64,000 nt of DNA. It comes from Elymus sibiricus. Taxonomy: Eukaryota; Streptophyta; Magnoliopsida; Poales; Poaceae. Location of the stretch: positions 8,442,001 through 8,506,000 of the forward strand of contig CM077673.1 in assembly GCA_039707655.1 (NCBI GenBank), read 5' to 3'. The translations under genes and the position numbers were made by a program. This document shows positions 8,112 through 20,482 of this stretch, in pieces (within the stretch, counting starts at the first letter, position 1; the number at the start of each line of letters is the position of its first letter). The notes under the pieces were generated by a model. That model saw only the letters and a program-made list of their open reading frames with translations, was not told where the DNA came from and searched no databases.

Positions 8112-10864
8112 CTAAGTTACCTCAATGGGGATATGCATGTCCCCAACAATAAGTATATCATATTTCTCCTTGGCAGTAGGAAGAGGGAATTCAAAGCCTC
8201 CAATAATAATCGTTGAAACCTTTTCAATTGAGTTGATACTATGAACTTGAGGTTGTTTCTTCGGAAAGTGTACCGTATGCTCATTACCATTAACATGAAA
8301 AGTGACATTGCCCTTGTTGCAATCAATAACAGCCCCTGCAGTATTCAAAAAAGGTCTACCAAGGATAATCGACATGCTGTCGTCCTCGGGAATATCAAGA
8401 ATAACAAAGTCCGTTAAGATGGTAACGTTTGCAACCACAACAGGCACATCCTCGCAAATACCGATGGGTAGAGCAGTTGATTTATCAGCCATTTGCAAAG
8501 AGATTTCAGTAGGTGTCAACTTATTCAAATCAAGTCTACGATATAAAGAGAAGGGCATAACACTAACACCAGCTCCAAGGTCACATAAAGCAGTTTTAAC
8601 ATAATTTCCTTTAAAGAGCATGGTATAGTAGGTACTCCGGGATCTCCTAGTTTCTTTGGTATTCCACCCTTAAAAGTATAGTTAGCAAGCATGGTGGAAA
8701 TCTCAGCTTCCGGTATCTTTCTTTTATTTGTCACAATATCTTTCATACACTTAGCATAACGAGACATTTTCAGAATATCAGTCAAGCGTATACGCAAAAA
8801 GACAGGTCTAAGCATTTCAACAAAGCGCTCAAAATCCTCGTCATCCTTTTTCTTGGATGGTTTAGGAGGAAAGGGCATAGGTTTCTGAACCCATGGTTCT
8901 CTTTCTCTACCATGCTTCCTAGCAACAAAATCTCTTTTATCATATTTCTTATTCTTAGGTTGTGGGTTATCAAGATCAACAGCAGGTTCAATCTCCACAT
9001 CATTATCATTACTAGGTTGAGCATCAACATGAACATCATCATTAATATTATCACTAGGCTCATGTTCATCACCAGATTGTGTCTCAGCATCAGAAATAGA
9101 AATATCATTTGGATTCTCAGGTGTATCTATAACAGGTTCACTAGCAGCATGCAAAGTCCTATCGTCATTCTTTTTACTGCTCTTATTAGAACGACTAGGT
9201 GCATCAGTATTAACTCTCTGAGAATCTTGCTCAATTCTCTAAGGATGGCCCTCAAGATACAAAGGTTCCTGAGTCATTCTACCACCTCTAGTCACAACTT
9301 TAATAGAATGATCATTGTTCTTACTATTCATTTCATTAAGCAAATCATTTTGCGCCTTAAGTACTTGTTCTTCTTGGGTAGTTACCATGGAAGCATGTTT
9401 GCTAATAAGCTTAAGATCATTGACAGTTCTACTCAAATAATCACCCAAGCGATCAAGCATGTAAGCATTATGTTTCAATTGTCTACTAACATAAGCATTG
9501 AAATTTTCTTGCTTGACTGCAAAGTTATCGAACTCATCCAAGCATTGGCTAGCAGACTTATTATAAGGAATATCGCCTTCATCAAATCTACGGAGAGAAT
9601 TTACCTCTACTACCTGTGTCGGGTTATCAAGACCATGTATTTCTTCAATAGGTGGTAGATTCTTAACATCTTCAGCTTTAATACCTTTTTCTTTCATAGA
9701 TTTCTTTGCCTCTTGCATATCTTCAGGACTGAGAAATAGAATACCTCTTTTCTTCGGAGTTGGCTTTGGAGGTGGTTCAGGAATAGTCCAATCATTATCA
9801 TTGCTCAATATATTATTCAATAGTAGTTCAGCTTGTTCAACAGTTCGTTCCCTGAAAACACAACCAGCACAACTATCTAGGTGGTCCCTAGAAGCATCGG
9901 TTAGTCCATTATAAAAGATATCAAGTATTTCATTTTTCTTGAGAGGGTGATCAGGCAAAGCATTAAGTAATTGGAGAAGCCTCCCCCAAGCTTGTGGGAG
10001 ACTCTCTTCTTCAGTTTGCACAAAGTTATATATTTCCTTCAAGGCAGCTTGTTTCTTATGGGCAGGAAAATATTTTTCAGAGAAGTAATAAATCATATCC
10101 TGGGGACTACGCACACAACCAGGAGCAAGAGAATTAAACCATATCTTAGCATCACCCTTTAATGAGAAAGGAAACAACTTAAGAATATAATAATAGCGAA
10201 TTTTTTCCTCATGAGTAAATAGGGTGGCTATATCGTTCAATTTAGTAAGATGTGCCACAACAGTTTCAGATTCATAACCATAGAAAGGATCAGATTCAAC
10301 CAAAGTAATTAACTCAGGATCAACAGAGAATTCATAATCCTTATCAGTAACAAAGATAGGTGAAGTGGCAAACTTGGGATCATATTGCATTCTAGCATTC
10401 AAAGATTTTTCTTTCCACTTGCGAAGCAATTTCTTAAGATCATCTCTATCCTTACAAGCAACAAAGTCCCTAGCTACCTCTCCTTCCATGACAAAACCTT
10501 CAGGTATATCAAGCAATTCATATCTAGGAGAGCTAGGTCTAACAGGTGTATCATAATGTTCAGTTTCAATAATTTCATCAGATTCAGAAATATCATCAGT
10601 TTCAGCATTCACTCTAGCAATTTGTTCATCAAGAAATTCACCCAGTGGCACAATATTATCAAGCAAAGTATCATCATAAGCATCATGCATAGCAGAAGTA
10701 GCATCATCAATTACTTGTGACGTATCAGAATTACTAGCAGGTGGTGGTGTCGCAAATTTACTCATAACAGAAGGTGAATCAAGTGCATAGCTAGATGGCA
10801 GTTCCTTACATGTCCTCGTAGTTGAGGGGTAGATCTTGGTTTTAGCGTCTTTCAGATTCTTCAT
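8112..10864 (-). pseudogene. gag-protease, unit 1 (stop plus frameshift)
   Basis: Same 917-codon layout as described for unit 3 (24353-27105), with ATG at 10864. Two defects are seen. An AAG codon of the sequence GHPKRIEQ is TAG at 9239-9241, which stops gag after about 541 residues. A single-base deletion near 8612 (TTTAAAGAGC against TTTAATAGAGC in units 2, 4, 5 and 6) shifts the frame just before the protease active site. The total length of 2753 bp is one short of a multiple of three, as expected. The TAG is shared with unit 4 and the deletion with unit 3. The protease part (DLGAG, later ILGRPFL) is itself open down to 8112. Not functional as a unit. Confidence 0.85.
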
Positions 10865-10913
10865 AGTGATCAACAGATATAAATCCCAAGTGACTCAGAG
10901 AATAGAGCTATGC

Positions 10914-10931
10914 TCCCCGGCAACGGCGCCA
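10914..10931 (-). promoter_or_regulatory. Primer binding site, tRNA-Asp type, unit 1 (intact)
   Basis: On the minus strand the site reads TGGCGCCGTTGCCGGGGA, 11 nt after the LTR end. This matches the PBS of Athila-group elements, which is complementary to tRNA-Asp as far as I recall. Confidence 0.8.
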
Positions 10932-10942
10932 GAAAAAGGTCT

Positions 10943-12345
10943 TGATAACCCACAAGTATAGGGGATCGCAACAGTTCTCGAGGGTAGAGTATTCAACCCA
11001 AATTTATTGATTCGACACAAGGGGAGCCAAAGAATATTCTCGAGTATTAGCAGCTGAGTTGTCAATTCAACCACACCTGAAAGACTTAATATCTGCAGCA
11101 AAGTATCCAGTTGCAAAGTAGTATGGAAGTAACGGTAACGATGGCAAAGTGACAGTAGCAGTGTTGTAGTGATTGTAACAGTAGCAACGGAAAAGTAACT
11201 TAGCAAAGATCAATATGGAAAAGCTCATAGGCAATGGATTAGTGATGGATAATTATGTCGGATGGCATTCATCATGCAACAGTTATTACATAGGGTGATA
11301 CAGAACTAGCTCCAATTCATCAATGTAATGTAGGCATGTATTCCATATATAGTCATACGTGCTTATGGAAAAGAACTTGCATGACATCTTTTGTCCTACC
11401 CTCCCGTGGCAGCGGGGTCCTATTGGAAACTAAGGGATATTAAGGCCTCCTTTTAATAGAGAACCGGACCAAAGCATTAGCACTTAGTGAATACATGAAC
11501 TCCTCAAATCACGGTAATCACCGGAAAGAATCCCAGTTATTGTCACCCTGGGGGATGCGGATCATAACTCGTAATAGGTGACTACAACTTGCAAGATAGG
11601 ATCAAGAACACACATATATTCATGAAAACATAATAGGTTCAGATCTGAAATCATGGCACTCGGGCCCTAGTGACAAGCATTAAGCATAGCAAAGTCATAG
11701 CAACATCAATCTCAGAACATAGTGGATACTAGGGATCAAACCCTAACAAAACTAACTCGATTACATGGTAAATCTCATCCAACCCATCACCGTCCAGCAA
11801 GCCTACGATGGGATTACTCACGAACGGCGGAGAGCATCATGAAATTGGTGATGAAGGATGGTTGGTGATGACGACGGCGTCGATTTCCCCTCTCCGGAGC
11901 CCAAATCAGGCTCTAGATCTGCCCTCCCGAGGAAGAACAGGAGGTGGCGGCGGCTCCATATCGTAAAACGCGATGAACTCTTCTCCTTTATTTTTTTCTC
12001 TCCGAATAGGAATATATAGAAGTGGAAACGAGGTCGGAGGAGCAACAAGGGGCCCACAAGCCACAGGGGCGCGCCCTAGGGGGGTGGGCGCGTCCCCCCT
12101 GGCTTGTGGCCAGGTGGTGGGCCCCCTGCAGTTGATTCTTTCCCCAATATTTTTATTAATTCCAAAAATATTCTCCGTAAATTTTCAGGTCAATCCGAGA
12201 ACTTTTATTTCTGCACAAAAATAACACCAAGGCAATTCTGCTGAAAACAGCGTCAGTCCGGGTTAGTTCCATTCAAATCATGCAAATTAGAGTCCAAAAC
12301 AAGGGCAAAAGAGTTTGGAAAAGTGGATACGTTGGAGACATATCA
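10943..12345 (-). mobile_element. Array LTR 1 (1403 bp)
   Basis: Minus-strand ends are TGATATGTCTCC and GGGTTATCA; the terminal inverted repeat is TGATA/TATCA. A polypurine tract abuts one side and the PBS the other. On the minus strand the GC hairpin (12054-12109, CCACAAGCCA/TGGCTTGTGG) precedes a TATA box (TATATATT at about 12010-12018). U3 therefore covers about 12345-11985, and R-U5 the rest. It carries the variants CTCTAGATC and GTTCTCGAGGG also seen in LTRs 4 and 5. Confidence 0.92.
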
Positions 12346-12360
12346 ACTCCCCCAAGCTTA
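12346..12360 (-). promoter_or_regulatory. Main polypurine tract, unit 2
   Basis: TAAGCTTGGGGGAGT on the minus strand, directly abutting LTR 1. This is the standard plus-strand primer position. Confidence 0.85.
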
Positions 12361-14339
12361 AACCTTTGCTTGTCCTCAAGCAATTCAGTTTATAAACTGA
12401 AAGTGATAAAGAAAAACTTTTACAAACTCTGTTTGATCTTGCTGTTGTAAATATGTCTAACTTATGTTCAGATTTTCAGCAAAGATTATAGACTAACCAC
12501 ATTCACAATAACATTTAGGTCTCACATTTACCCATATCAATAACATAATCAACTAGCGAGCAATAATAATCAGTCTCGGGTGACAACAATTTTATCAAAA
12601 CAATCACGATACAATATGACATAATGGTATCTCGCTAGCCCTTTCTGAGACCGCAAAACATAAATGCAGAGCACCTCTGGAGAACAAGGACTGACTAGAC
12701 ATTGTAATTCATGGTAAAAGAGATCCAGTCATACTCACACTCAATATCAATTAATAGCAATGCAAACAAATGACGGTGGTGCTCTCTAACTGGTGCCTTT
12801 ATGAGAGGGTGATGACTCAACAGTAAAGTAAAATAGATAGGCCATTCGCAGAGGGAAGCATTGATTTGCAGAGGTGCCAGAGCTCGAGCTTTTAAAACAG
12901 GGATGAATAATAATTTTGAGAGGTATGCTTTCATTGCCAACATAACAACTAAGAGATCTTGATATCTTCCATGCTACATAAATTATAGGCGGTTCCCAAA
13001 CAGAATAGTAAAAAAATTACTCCCCCTCCACCAATCAATCACACTCCATGGCGGGCCGAATCCACGGGTACCGTCCATACAAACACAATCCTGGGGGAGT
13101 TTTGTTTATTATATTTTGATTTGAATTTTGAGCATGGAACTGGGCATCCCGAATACCAGCCACTTTCTCGTGAATGATAGTGAATCAACACGTATCGTGA
13201 GAATAACCCACCTAGCATGGAAGATACTGACGGTCCCCAGTCACTACATGAGCAATTTGGGCATACAAAACGGAATATTTATTTGAAGGTTTGGAGGGTG
13301 GCACATGCAAATTTACTTGGAACGGCAGGTAAATACCGCATATAGGTATGTATGGTGGACTCATATGGAACAACTTTGGGTTTATGGAGATGGATGCACA
13401 AGCAGTATTCACGCTTAGTACAAGTGAAGGCTAGCAAAAGACTGGGAAGCGACCAACTAGAGAGCGACAACAGTCATCAACATGCTTTAAGATTAACCAA
13501 TATTGAATGCAAGCATGAGTAGGATATAAATCACCATGAACATAAACATCATGGAGGCTATGTTGGTTTTGTTTCAACTACATGTGTGAACATGTGCCAA
13601 GTCAAGCCACTCGAGTCATTCAGAGGAGGATACCATTCTATCATACTACATCACAACCATTTTAATATGCATGTTGGCACTCAAGACAAACCATTATCCA
13701 CTCTTAGTTAATTAAGCATGGCATAAGTAACTATAATCTCTAATTGTCATTGCAAACATGCTTCATCTATAACGGGCTGAATTAAGAACGATGAGCTAAT
13801 CATATTTACAAAAACAAAATAGGTCGAGTTCATACCAGCTTTTCTCCACCTCAGTCATTTCATCATATATCGTCATTATTGCCTTTCACTTGCACGACCG
13901 AACGATGTGAATAATAATAAGAGTGCACGTGCATTGGACTAAGCTGGAATCTGCAAATAATAACTCAAAGGAGAAGACAAGGTAATATGGGCTCTATGTA
14001 AACTAAACAATAATGCATATGAGAGCCACTCAACATTTTCATCGCGGTCTTCTCCTTACGACCCAAAGAAGAAAAGAAAACTATTTACACGGGAAAGCTC
14101 CCAACAAACAAAAGAACAACGAGAAATCTTTTTGGGTTTTCTTTTAAGACGGCACTAAACAAACTAGAAGATAAAGCTAGAACTAATTTTTTTGGATTTT
14201 TTTTCAAGATTCATTAAACACAAATAAGAAGAAAGCAAAAGAAGGAATAAACTACCATGGATGGTACAATGAAAAAGTATGAACACCGACAACTGGAATG
14301 AGTGTGTGAACATGAATGTAATGTCGGTGAGAAATACGT
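12361..14339 (-). other. 2-kb non-coding 3' tail, unit 2
   Basis: Between the two polypurine tracts I see no credible gene on either strand. The longest open frames are under 85 codons. The last 270 bp or so toward ORF2 (14070-14339) contain A- and T-runs. The stretch is nearly identical in units 2-6 and is absent from unit 1. Confidence 0.75.
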
Positions 14340-15443
14340 ACTCCCCCAAGCTTAGGCTTTTGGCCTAAGTTGGTGTAGGGCCACGGCTGGAAATAACCCT
14401 CTCCTGGATACTCCGGAGGATACTGAGGGTCCCACTGATTAGCGACCTCCTGTGGCTCCCACTGGAAAACTGGAGCTTGGTATGGATCAAGGGCTAGTGC
14501 CGGCTCAGGTGCTGGGGGTTGCGACAAACCCCAATATCGGTAGATGTCATCGGGCATAATAGTGTACCTGCCTGAATGGATATCGAACAAAGAAGGAGCA
14601 GGCAGGGTAATAATCTCACAGGTACCTTGACTAAATACTAAATTGTAAAGCAGCCTTTTATCATTATCTTTCTTAATAAAATCATGTGCTACCATACTAT
14701 TATAAATATCTTGTAGGAAGCAGCATTTCATCTTCCTCGACAAGCCTAATAGGTATCTCAAAGTGTTTAGCTAAACGAGACGCATAGACACCTCCGAATA
14801 TAGGGCCCTTCGAACGGTTTGTGTTCAACCGTTGGGCTACTATAGCGCCCAGACTAAAAGTTCTATTAGCAAGTAAAGCGTGGCGTAAAATAGCGAGGTC
14901 GGGGGCACTAAGGCTTCCACTCTCACCGCGACCAACTAAACATCTCCCCGCAAATAATGAATAATAGCATAAAACAGGAAAATGCACACTAGCCGCTCTT
15001 GCTTTTGACACCCCTCTCTCTTCCCCAACAGTGATTGCGGCAATAAAATCCTCCATGTCTCTAGGACGTGGTTCACTGATGCTGCCCTCATGAGGTATTT
15101 TGCAAACATTGCAAAAATCATAAAGTGACATTTCCTTAGGCACATCATATAAATGAAATTCTACCATGGGAGGATTCTTCTTAGGATAAAAATGAAAATT
15201 TTGCATGAAAGTATTAGTAAGTAGGAGATACTGTTCACACTTATCGTTGAGGAAGTCGGTGATGCCTGCATTTTCTGCTAGAAGATAAAAATCTTCATAA
15301 ATTCCGGCCGCCCTGAGGAATGCTTCACTTGGCCATTCACATGGACGAACCTCCACGGTACGAGGGGTATTGTATTTAGGCCTCTCACTTTCTTTTTCTT
15401 TAAAACCCCTGCTCGAAGAGCCCCTTAACAATCTCCTCATCAT
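14252..15443 (-). CDS. ATHILA ORF-1-like ORF2, unit 2 (two overlapping frames)
   Basis: This copy has no stop or insertion beyond the frame change common to all units. Frame one (15443-14700, 247 residues) starts at a double ATG. It has a basic, serine-rich head (MMRRLLRGSSSRGFKEKE), then the domain about residues 45-245 with FYLLAENAGITDFLN, DFCNVCKIPHEG, FPVLCYYSLFAGRCL and GGVYASRLAKHFEIP. This pattern resembles the plant retrotransposon family 'ATHILA ORF-1' (function unknown). Frame two, offset by +1, continues with NSMVAHDFIKKDNDKRLLYN, a proline-rich stretch (SQPPAPEPAL) and ends at 14252, about 150 codons past the switch. Its end reads through the second polypurine tract (KPKLGGV). 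The same switch in every unit means it was in the founder. It is either two genes, a frameshifted pair, or an old mutation. Upstream lies a U3-like segment that may drive it. Confidence 0.7.
14340..14354 (-). promoter_or_regulatory. Second polypurine tract, unit 2
   Basis: TAAGCTTGGGGGAGT, identical over 15 nt to the main tract at 12346-12360 but 1994 bp upstream in element orientation, inside the end of ORF2. Role as a second primer is inference. Confidence 0.6.
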
Positions 15444-15837
15444 CTCTTTTGCTGAAAATTAATTCTGAAATTTTTAGTGACTCTAAATAAAAGTGAACAA
15501 AACTCAATAAAACTCATAGCAACTACTCCCACAAGTGCCTAGAAGCAATATCATGCATCAAAGCTACTTGGGACCATATAAATTCGACATGCAAGCTCAA
15601 GAACAAGGTCACCACAGCAGCAAAAAATTGCAATATATATAAAGCACTAGAACAAAAACTAATTGGACCATTGGAGGAGTCACATACCGATGAGCAATCA
15701 CCTAAAACAGTTTTGCAAATGGAGCTTTGAGCAAGGAGATCGAAAATGGCAGCAAAATGAGCTAGAACGCGGGTTTGAACAATGGTGGAATTTTTTCTAG
15801 AGGAAGACGAAGTGGATGGGTGCTGGAATAAGTGAGG

Positions 15838-16050
15838 GGGCCCCACGTGGGACCCACAAGCCAGGGGGCGCGCCCAGGGGGGTGGGCGCGCCCTGCAGGC
15901 TTGTGGCCCACTGGTGCAGCCCCCTGATGCATACTCAGTGCCAAAAATTCTAAAATATTCCAAAAAAAATCATACTAAACTTTCAGTGCATTCTGAGGAC
16001 TTTTATTTTCAGATCATTTTTCTATTGCACGGATAAAACAGAAAACAGGA
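15838..16050 (-). promoter_or_regulatory. U3-like segment with GC hairpin upstream of ORF2, unit 2
   Basis: Counterpart of 7718-7930, same hairpin and same TATA-like run about 190 nt before the ORF2 ATG. The variant GAACGCGGG near 15770 is shared with unit 5 only. Confidence 0.58.
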
Positions 16051-16231
16051 GAATAATAGCATTTTTACTCTATTTAATCTAAATAACGAAAAGTAAAAGT
16101 TGGGTACAGGAAGTTGTGCCTTCTAAATTCATCCATCTCATGCTCCTCAAAAGAATCCATCAATAAGGTTGATCAAGTCTTATTGACAAGCTTTTTCGAA
16201 TGACATGAGACCGGAGAACTTTCGAATAACA

Positions 16232-18986
16232 CTAAGTTACCTCAATGGGGATATGCATGTCCCCAACAATAAGTATATCATATTTCTTCTTGGCAGTAGG
16301 AAGAGGGAATTCAAAGCCTCCAATAATAATCGTTGAAACCTGTTCAATTGAGTTGATACTATGAACTTGAGGTTGTTTCTTCGGAAAGTGTACCGTATGC
16401 TCATTACCATTAACATGAAAAGTGACATTGCCCTTGTTGCAATCAATAACAGCCCCTGCAGTATTCAAAAAAGGTCTACCAAGGATAATCGACATGCTGT
16501 CGTCCTCGGGAATATCAAGAATAACAAAGTCCATTAAGATGGTAACGTTTGCAACCACAACAGGCACATCCTCGCAAATACCGATGGGTAGAGCAGTTGA
16601 TTTATCAGCCATTTGCAAAGAGATTTCAGTAGGTGTCAACTTATTCAAATCAAGTCTACGATATAAAGAGAAGGGCATAACACTAACACCAGCTCCAAGG
16701 TCACATAAAGCAGTTTTAACATAATTTCCTTTAATAGAGCATGGTATAGTAGGTACTCCGGGATCTCCTAGTTTCTTTGGTATTCCATCCTTAAAAGTAT
16801 AGTTAGCAAGCATGGTGGAAATCTCAGCTTCCGGTATCTTTCTTTTATTTGTCACAATATCTTTCATATACTTAGCATAACGAGACATTTTCAGAATATC
16901 AGTCAAGCGTATACGCAAAAAGACAGGTCTAAGCATTTCAACAAAGCGCTCAAAATCCTCGTCATCCTTTTTCTTGGATGGTTTAGGAGGAAAGGGCATA
17001 GGTTTCTGAACCCATGGTTCTCTTTCTCTACCATGCTTCCTAGCAACAAAATCTCTTTTATCATATTTCTTATTCTTAGGTTGTGGGTTATCAAGATCAA
17101 CAGCAGGTTCAATCTCCACATCATTATCATTACTAGGTTGAGCATCAACATGAACATCATCATTAATATTATCACTAGGCTCATGTTCATCACCAGATTG
17201 TGTCTCAGCATCAGAAATAGAAATATCATTTGGATTCTCAGGTGTATCTATAACAGGTTCACTAGCAGCATGCAAAGTCCTATCGTCATTCTTTTTACTG
17301 CTCTTATTAGAACGACTAGGTGCATCAGTATTAACTCTCTAAGAATCTTGCTCAATTCTCTTAGGATGGCCCTCAGGATACAAAGGTTCCTGAGTCATTG
17401 TACCACCTCTAGTCACAACTTTAATAGAATGATCATTGTTCTTACTATTCATTTCATTAAGCAAATCATTTTGCGCCTTAAGTACTTGTTCTTCTTGGGT
17501 AGTTACCATGGAAGCATGTTTGCTAATAAGCTTAAGATCATTGATAGTTCTACTCAAATAATCACCCAAGCGATCAAGCATGTAAGCATTATGTTTCAAT
17601 TGTCTACTAACATAAGCATTGAAATTTTCTTGCTTGACTGCAAAGTTATCGAACTCATCCAAGCATTGGCTAGCAGACTTATTATAAGGAATATCGCCTT
17701 CATCAAATCTACGGAGAGAATTTACCTCTACTACCTGTGTCGGGTTATCAAGACCATGTATTTCTTCAATAGGTGGTAGATTCTTAACATCTTCAGCTTT
17801 AATACCTTTTTCTTTAATAGATTTCTTTGCCTCTTGCATATCTTCAGGACTGAGAAATAGAATACCTCTTTTCTTCGGAGTTGGCTTTGGAGGTGGTTCA
17901 GGAATAGTCCAATCATTATCATTGCTCAATATATTATTCAATAGTAGTTCAGCTTGTTCAACAGTTCGTTCCCTGAAAACACAACCAGCACAACTATCTA
18001 GGTGGTCCCTAGAAGCATCGGTTAGTCCATTATAAAAGATATCAAGTATTTCATTTTTTCTTGAGAGGGTGATCAGGCAAAGCATTAAGTAATTGGAGAA
18101 GCCTCCCCCAAGCTTGTGGGAGACTCTCTTCTTCAGTTTGCACAAAGTTATATATTTCCTTCAAGGCAGCTTGTTTCTTATGGGCAGGAAAATATTTTTC
18201 AGAGAAGTAATAAATCATATCCTGGGGACTACGCACACAACCAGGAGCAAGAGAATTAAACCATATCTTAGCATCACCCTTTAATGAGAAAGGAAACAAC
18301 TTAAGAATATAATAATAGCGAATTTTTTCCTCATGAGTAAATAGGGTGGCTATATCGTTCAATTTAGTAAGATGTGCCACAACAGTTTCAGATTCATAAC
18401 CATAGAAAGGATCAGATTCAACCAAAGTAATTAACTCAGGATCAACAGAGAATTCATAATCCTTATCAGTAACAAAGATAGGTGAAGTGGCAAACTTGGG
18501 AACATATTGCATTCTAGCATTCAAAGATTTTTCTTTCCACTTGCGACGCAATTTCTTAAGATCATCTCTATCCTTACAAGCAACAAAGTCCCTAGCTACC
18601 TCTCCTTCCATGACATAACCTTCAGGTATATCAGGCAATTCATATCTAGGAGAGCTAGGTCTAACAGGTGTATCATAATGTTCAGTTTCAATAATTTTAT
18701 CAGATTCAGAAATATCATCAGTTTCAGCATTCACTCTAGCAATTTGTTCATCAAGAAATTCACCCAGTGGCACAGTATTATCAAGCAAAGTATCATCATA
18801 AGCATCATGCATAGCAGAAGTAGCATCATCAATTACTTGTGACGTATCAGAATTACTAGCAGGTGGTGGTGTCGCAAATTTACTCATAACAGAAGGTGAA
18901 TCAAGTGCATAGCTAGATGGCAGTTCCTTACATGTCCTCGTAGTTGAGGGGTAGATCTTGGTTTTAGCGTCTTTCAGATTCTTCAT
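16232..18986 (-). pseudogene. gag-protease, unit 2 (frameshift plus stop)
   Basis: Layout as in unit 3. One T is added in a T-run at 18054-18059 (six T, five elsewhere), which shifts the frame after DHPLKK (about residue 310). The restored downstream frame then meets a TAG at 17339-17341 where other units have CAG (QDS-Q-RV). The remaining C-terminal part, including the protease with DLGAGVSVMP and ILGRPFL, is open to 16232. Total length 2755 bp, one over a multiple of three, fits one insertion. The CAG-to-TAG change is the kind expected from cytosine deamination. Variant IEQVST near the C-terminus is shared with unit 5. Confidence 0.85.
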
Positions 18987-19035
18987 AGTGATCAACAGAT
19001 ATAAATCCCAAGTGACTCAGAGAATAGAGCTATGC

Positions 19036-19053
19036 TCCCCGGCAACGGTGCCA
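19036..19053 (-). promoter_or_regulatory. Primer binding site, unit 2 (one CpG changed)
   Basis: The core GGCGCC of units 1, 4 and 5 is GGTGCC here on the plus strand, a C-to-T change at a CpG. The rest of the 18-nt site is unchanged. Confidence 0.78.
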
Positions 19054-19064
19054 GAAAAAGGTCT

Positions 19065-20467
19065 TGATAACCCACAAGTATAGGGGATCGCAACAGTTTT
19101 CGAGGGTAGAGTATTCAACCCAAATTTATTGATTCGACACAAGGAGAGCCAAAGAATATTCTCGAGTATTAGCAGCTGAGTTGTCAATTCAACCACACCT
19201 GAAAGACTTAATATCTGCAGCAAAGTATTCAGTAGCAAAGTAGTATGGAGTAACGGTAACGATGGCAAAGTGACAGTAGCAGTGTTGTAGTGATTGTAAC
19301 AGTAGCAACGGAAAAGTAACTTAGCAAAGATCAATATGGAAAAGCTCATAGGCAATTGATCAGTGATGGATAATTATGTCGGATGGCATTCATCATGCAA
19401 CAGTTATTACATAGGGTGATACAGAACTAGCTCCAATTCATCAATGTAATGTAGGCATGTATTCCATATATAGTCATACGTGCTTATGGAAAAGAACTTG
19501 CATGACATCTTTTGTCCTACCCTCCCGTGGCAGCGGGGTCCTATTGGAAACTAAGGGATATTAAGGCCTCCTTTTAATAGAGAACCGGACCAAAGCATTA
19601 GCACTTAGTGAATACATGAACTCCTCAAATCACGGTAATCACCGGAAAGAATCCCAGTTATTGTCACCCTGGGGGATGCGGATCATAACTCGTAATAGGT
19701 GTCTACAACTTGCAAGATAGGATCAAGAACACACATATATTCATGAAAACATAATAGGCTCAGATCTGAAATCATGGCACTCGGGCCCTAGTGACAAGCA
19801 TTAAGCATAGCAAAGTCATAGCAACATCAATATCAGAACATAGTGGATACTAGGGATCAAACCCTACCAAAACTAACTCGATTACTTGGTAAATCTCATC
19901 CAACCCATCACCGTCCAGCAAGCCTACGATGGGATTACTCACGAACGGCGGAGAGCATCATGAAATTGGTGATGAAGGATGGTTGGTGATGACGACGGCG
20001 TCGATTTCCCCTCTCCGGAGCCCAAATCAGGCTCCAGATCTGCCCTCCCGAGGAAGAACAGGAGGTGGCGGCGGCTCCATATCGTAAAACGCGATGAACT
20101 CTTCTCCTTTATTTTTTTTCTCTCCGAATAGGAATATATAGAAGTGGAAACGAGGTCGGAGGAGCAACAAGGGGCCCACAAGCCACAGGGGCGCGCCCTA
20201 GGGGGGTGGGCGCGTCCCCCCTGGCTTGTGGCCAGGTGGTGGGCCCCCTGCAGTTGATTCTTTCGCCAATATTTTTATTAATTCCAAAAATATTCTCCGT
20301 AAATTTTCAGGTCAATCCGAGAACTTTTATTTCTGCACAAAAATAACACCAAGGCAATTCTGCTGAAAACAGCGTCAGTCCGGGTTAGTTCCATTCAAAT
20401 CATGCAAATTAGAGTCCAAAACGAGGGCAAAAGAGTTTGGAAAAGTGGATACGTTGGAGACATATCA
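19065..20467 (-). mobile_element. Array LTR 2 (1403 bp)
   Basis: Same ends, hairpin and TATA position as LTR 1. It carries the other variant set (CTCCAGATC, GTTTTCGAGGG, GTAGCAAAGTAG, eight T in TTTATTTTTTTTCTC), shared with LTRs 3 and 6. Confidence 0.92.
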
Positions 20468-20482
20468 ACTCCCCCAAGCTTA
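20468..20482 (-). promoter_or_regulatory. Main polypurine tract, unit 3
   Basis: TAAGCTTGGGGGAGT on the minus strand, abutting LTR 2. Confidence 0.85.

Noticed and set aside
8600..8625. Programmed gag/protease frameshift in units 1 and 3
   Set aside because: Four units are fused in one frame here and the difference is a plain 1-bp deletion, so mutation is the simpler reading.
8912..9658. 248-codon plus-strand frame present at the same place in every array unit
   Set aside because: It is exactly antisense to gag, rich in I/L/S/R as antisense of an acidic repeat would be, and its conservation only follows the DNA identity of the units.
11818..12057. 79-80-codon frame in R/U5 of each array LTR
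   Set aside because: Its start differs between LTR groups because of a one-base T-run change; it looks like untranslated LTR sequence.
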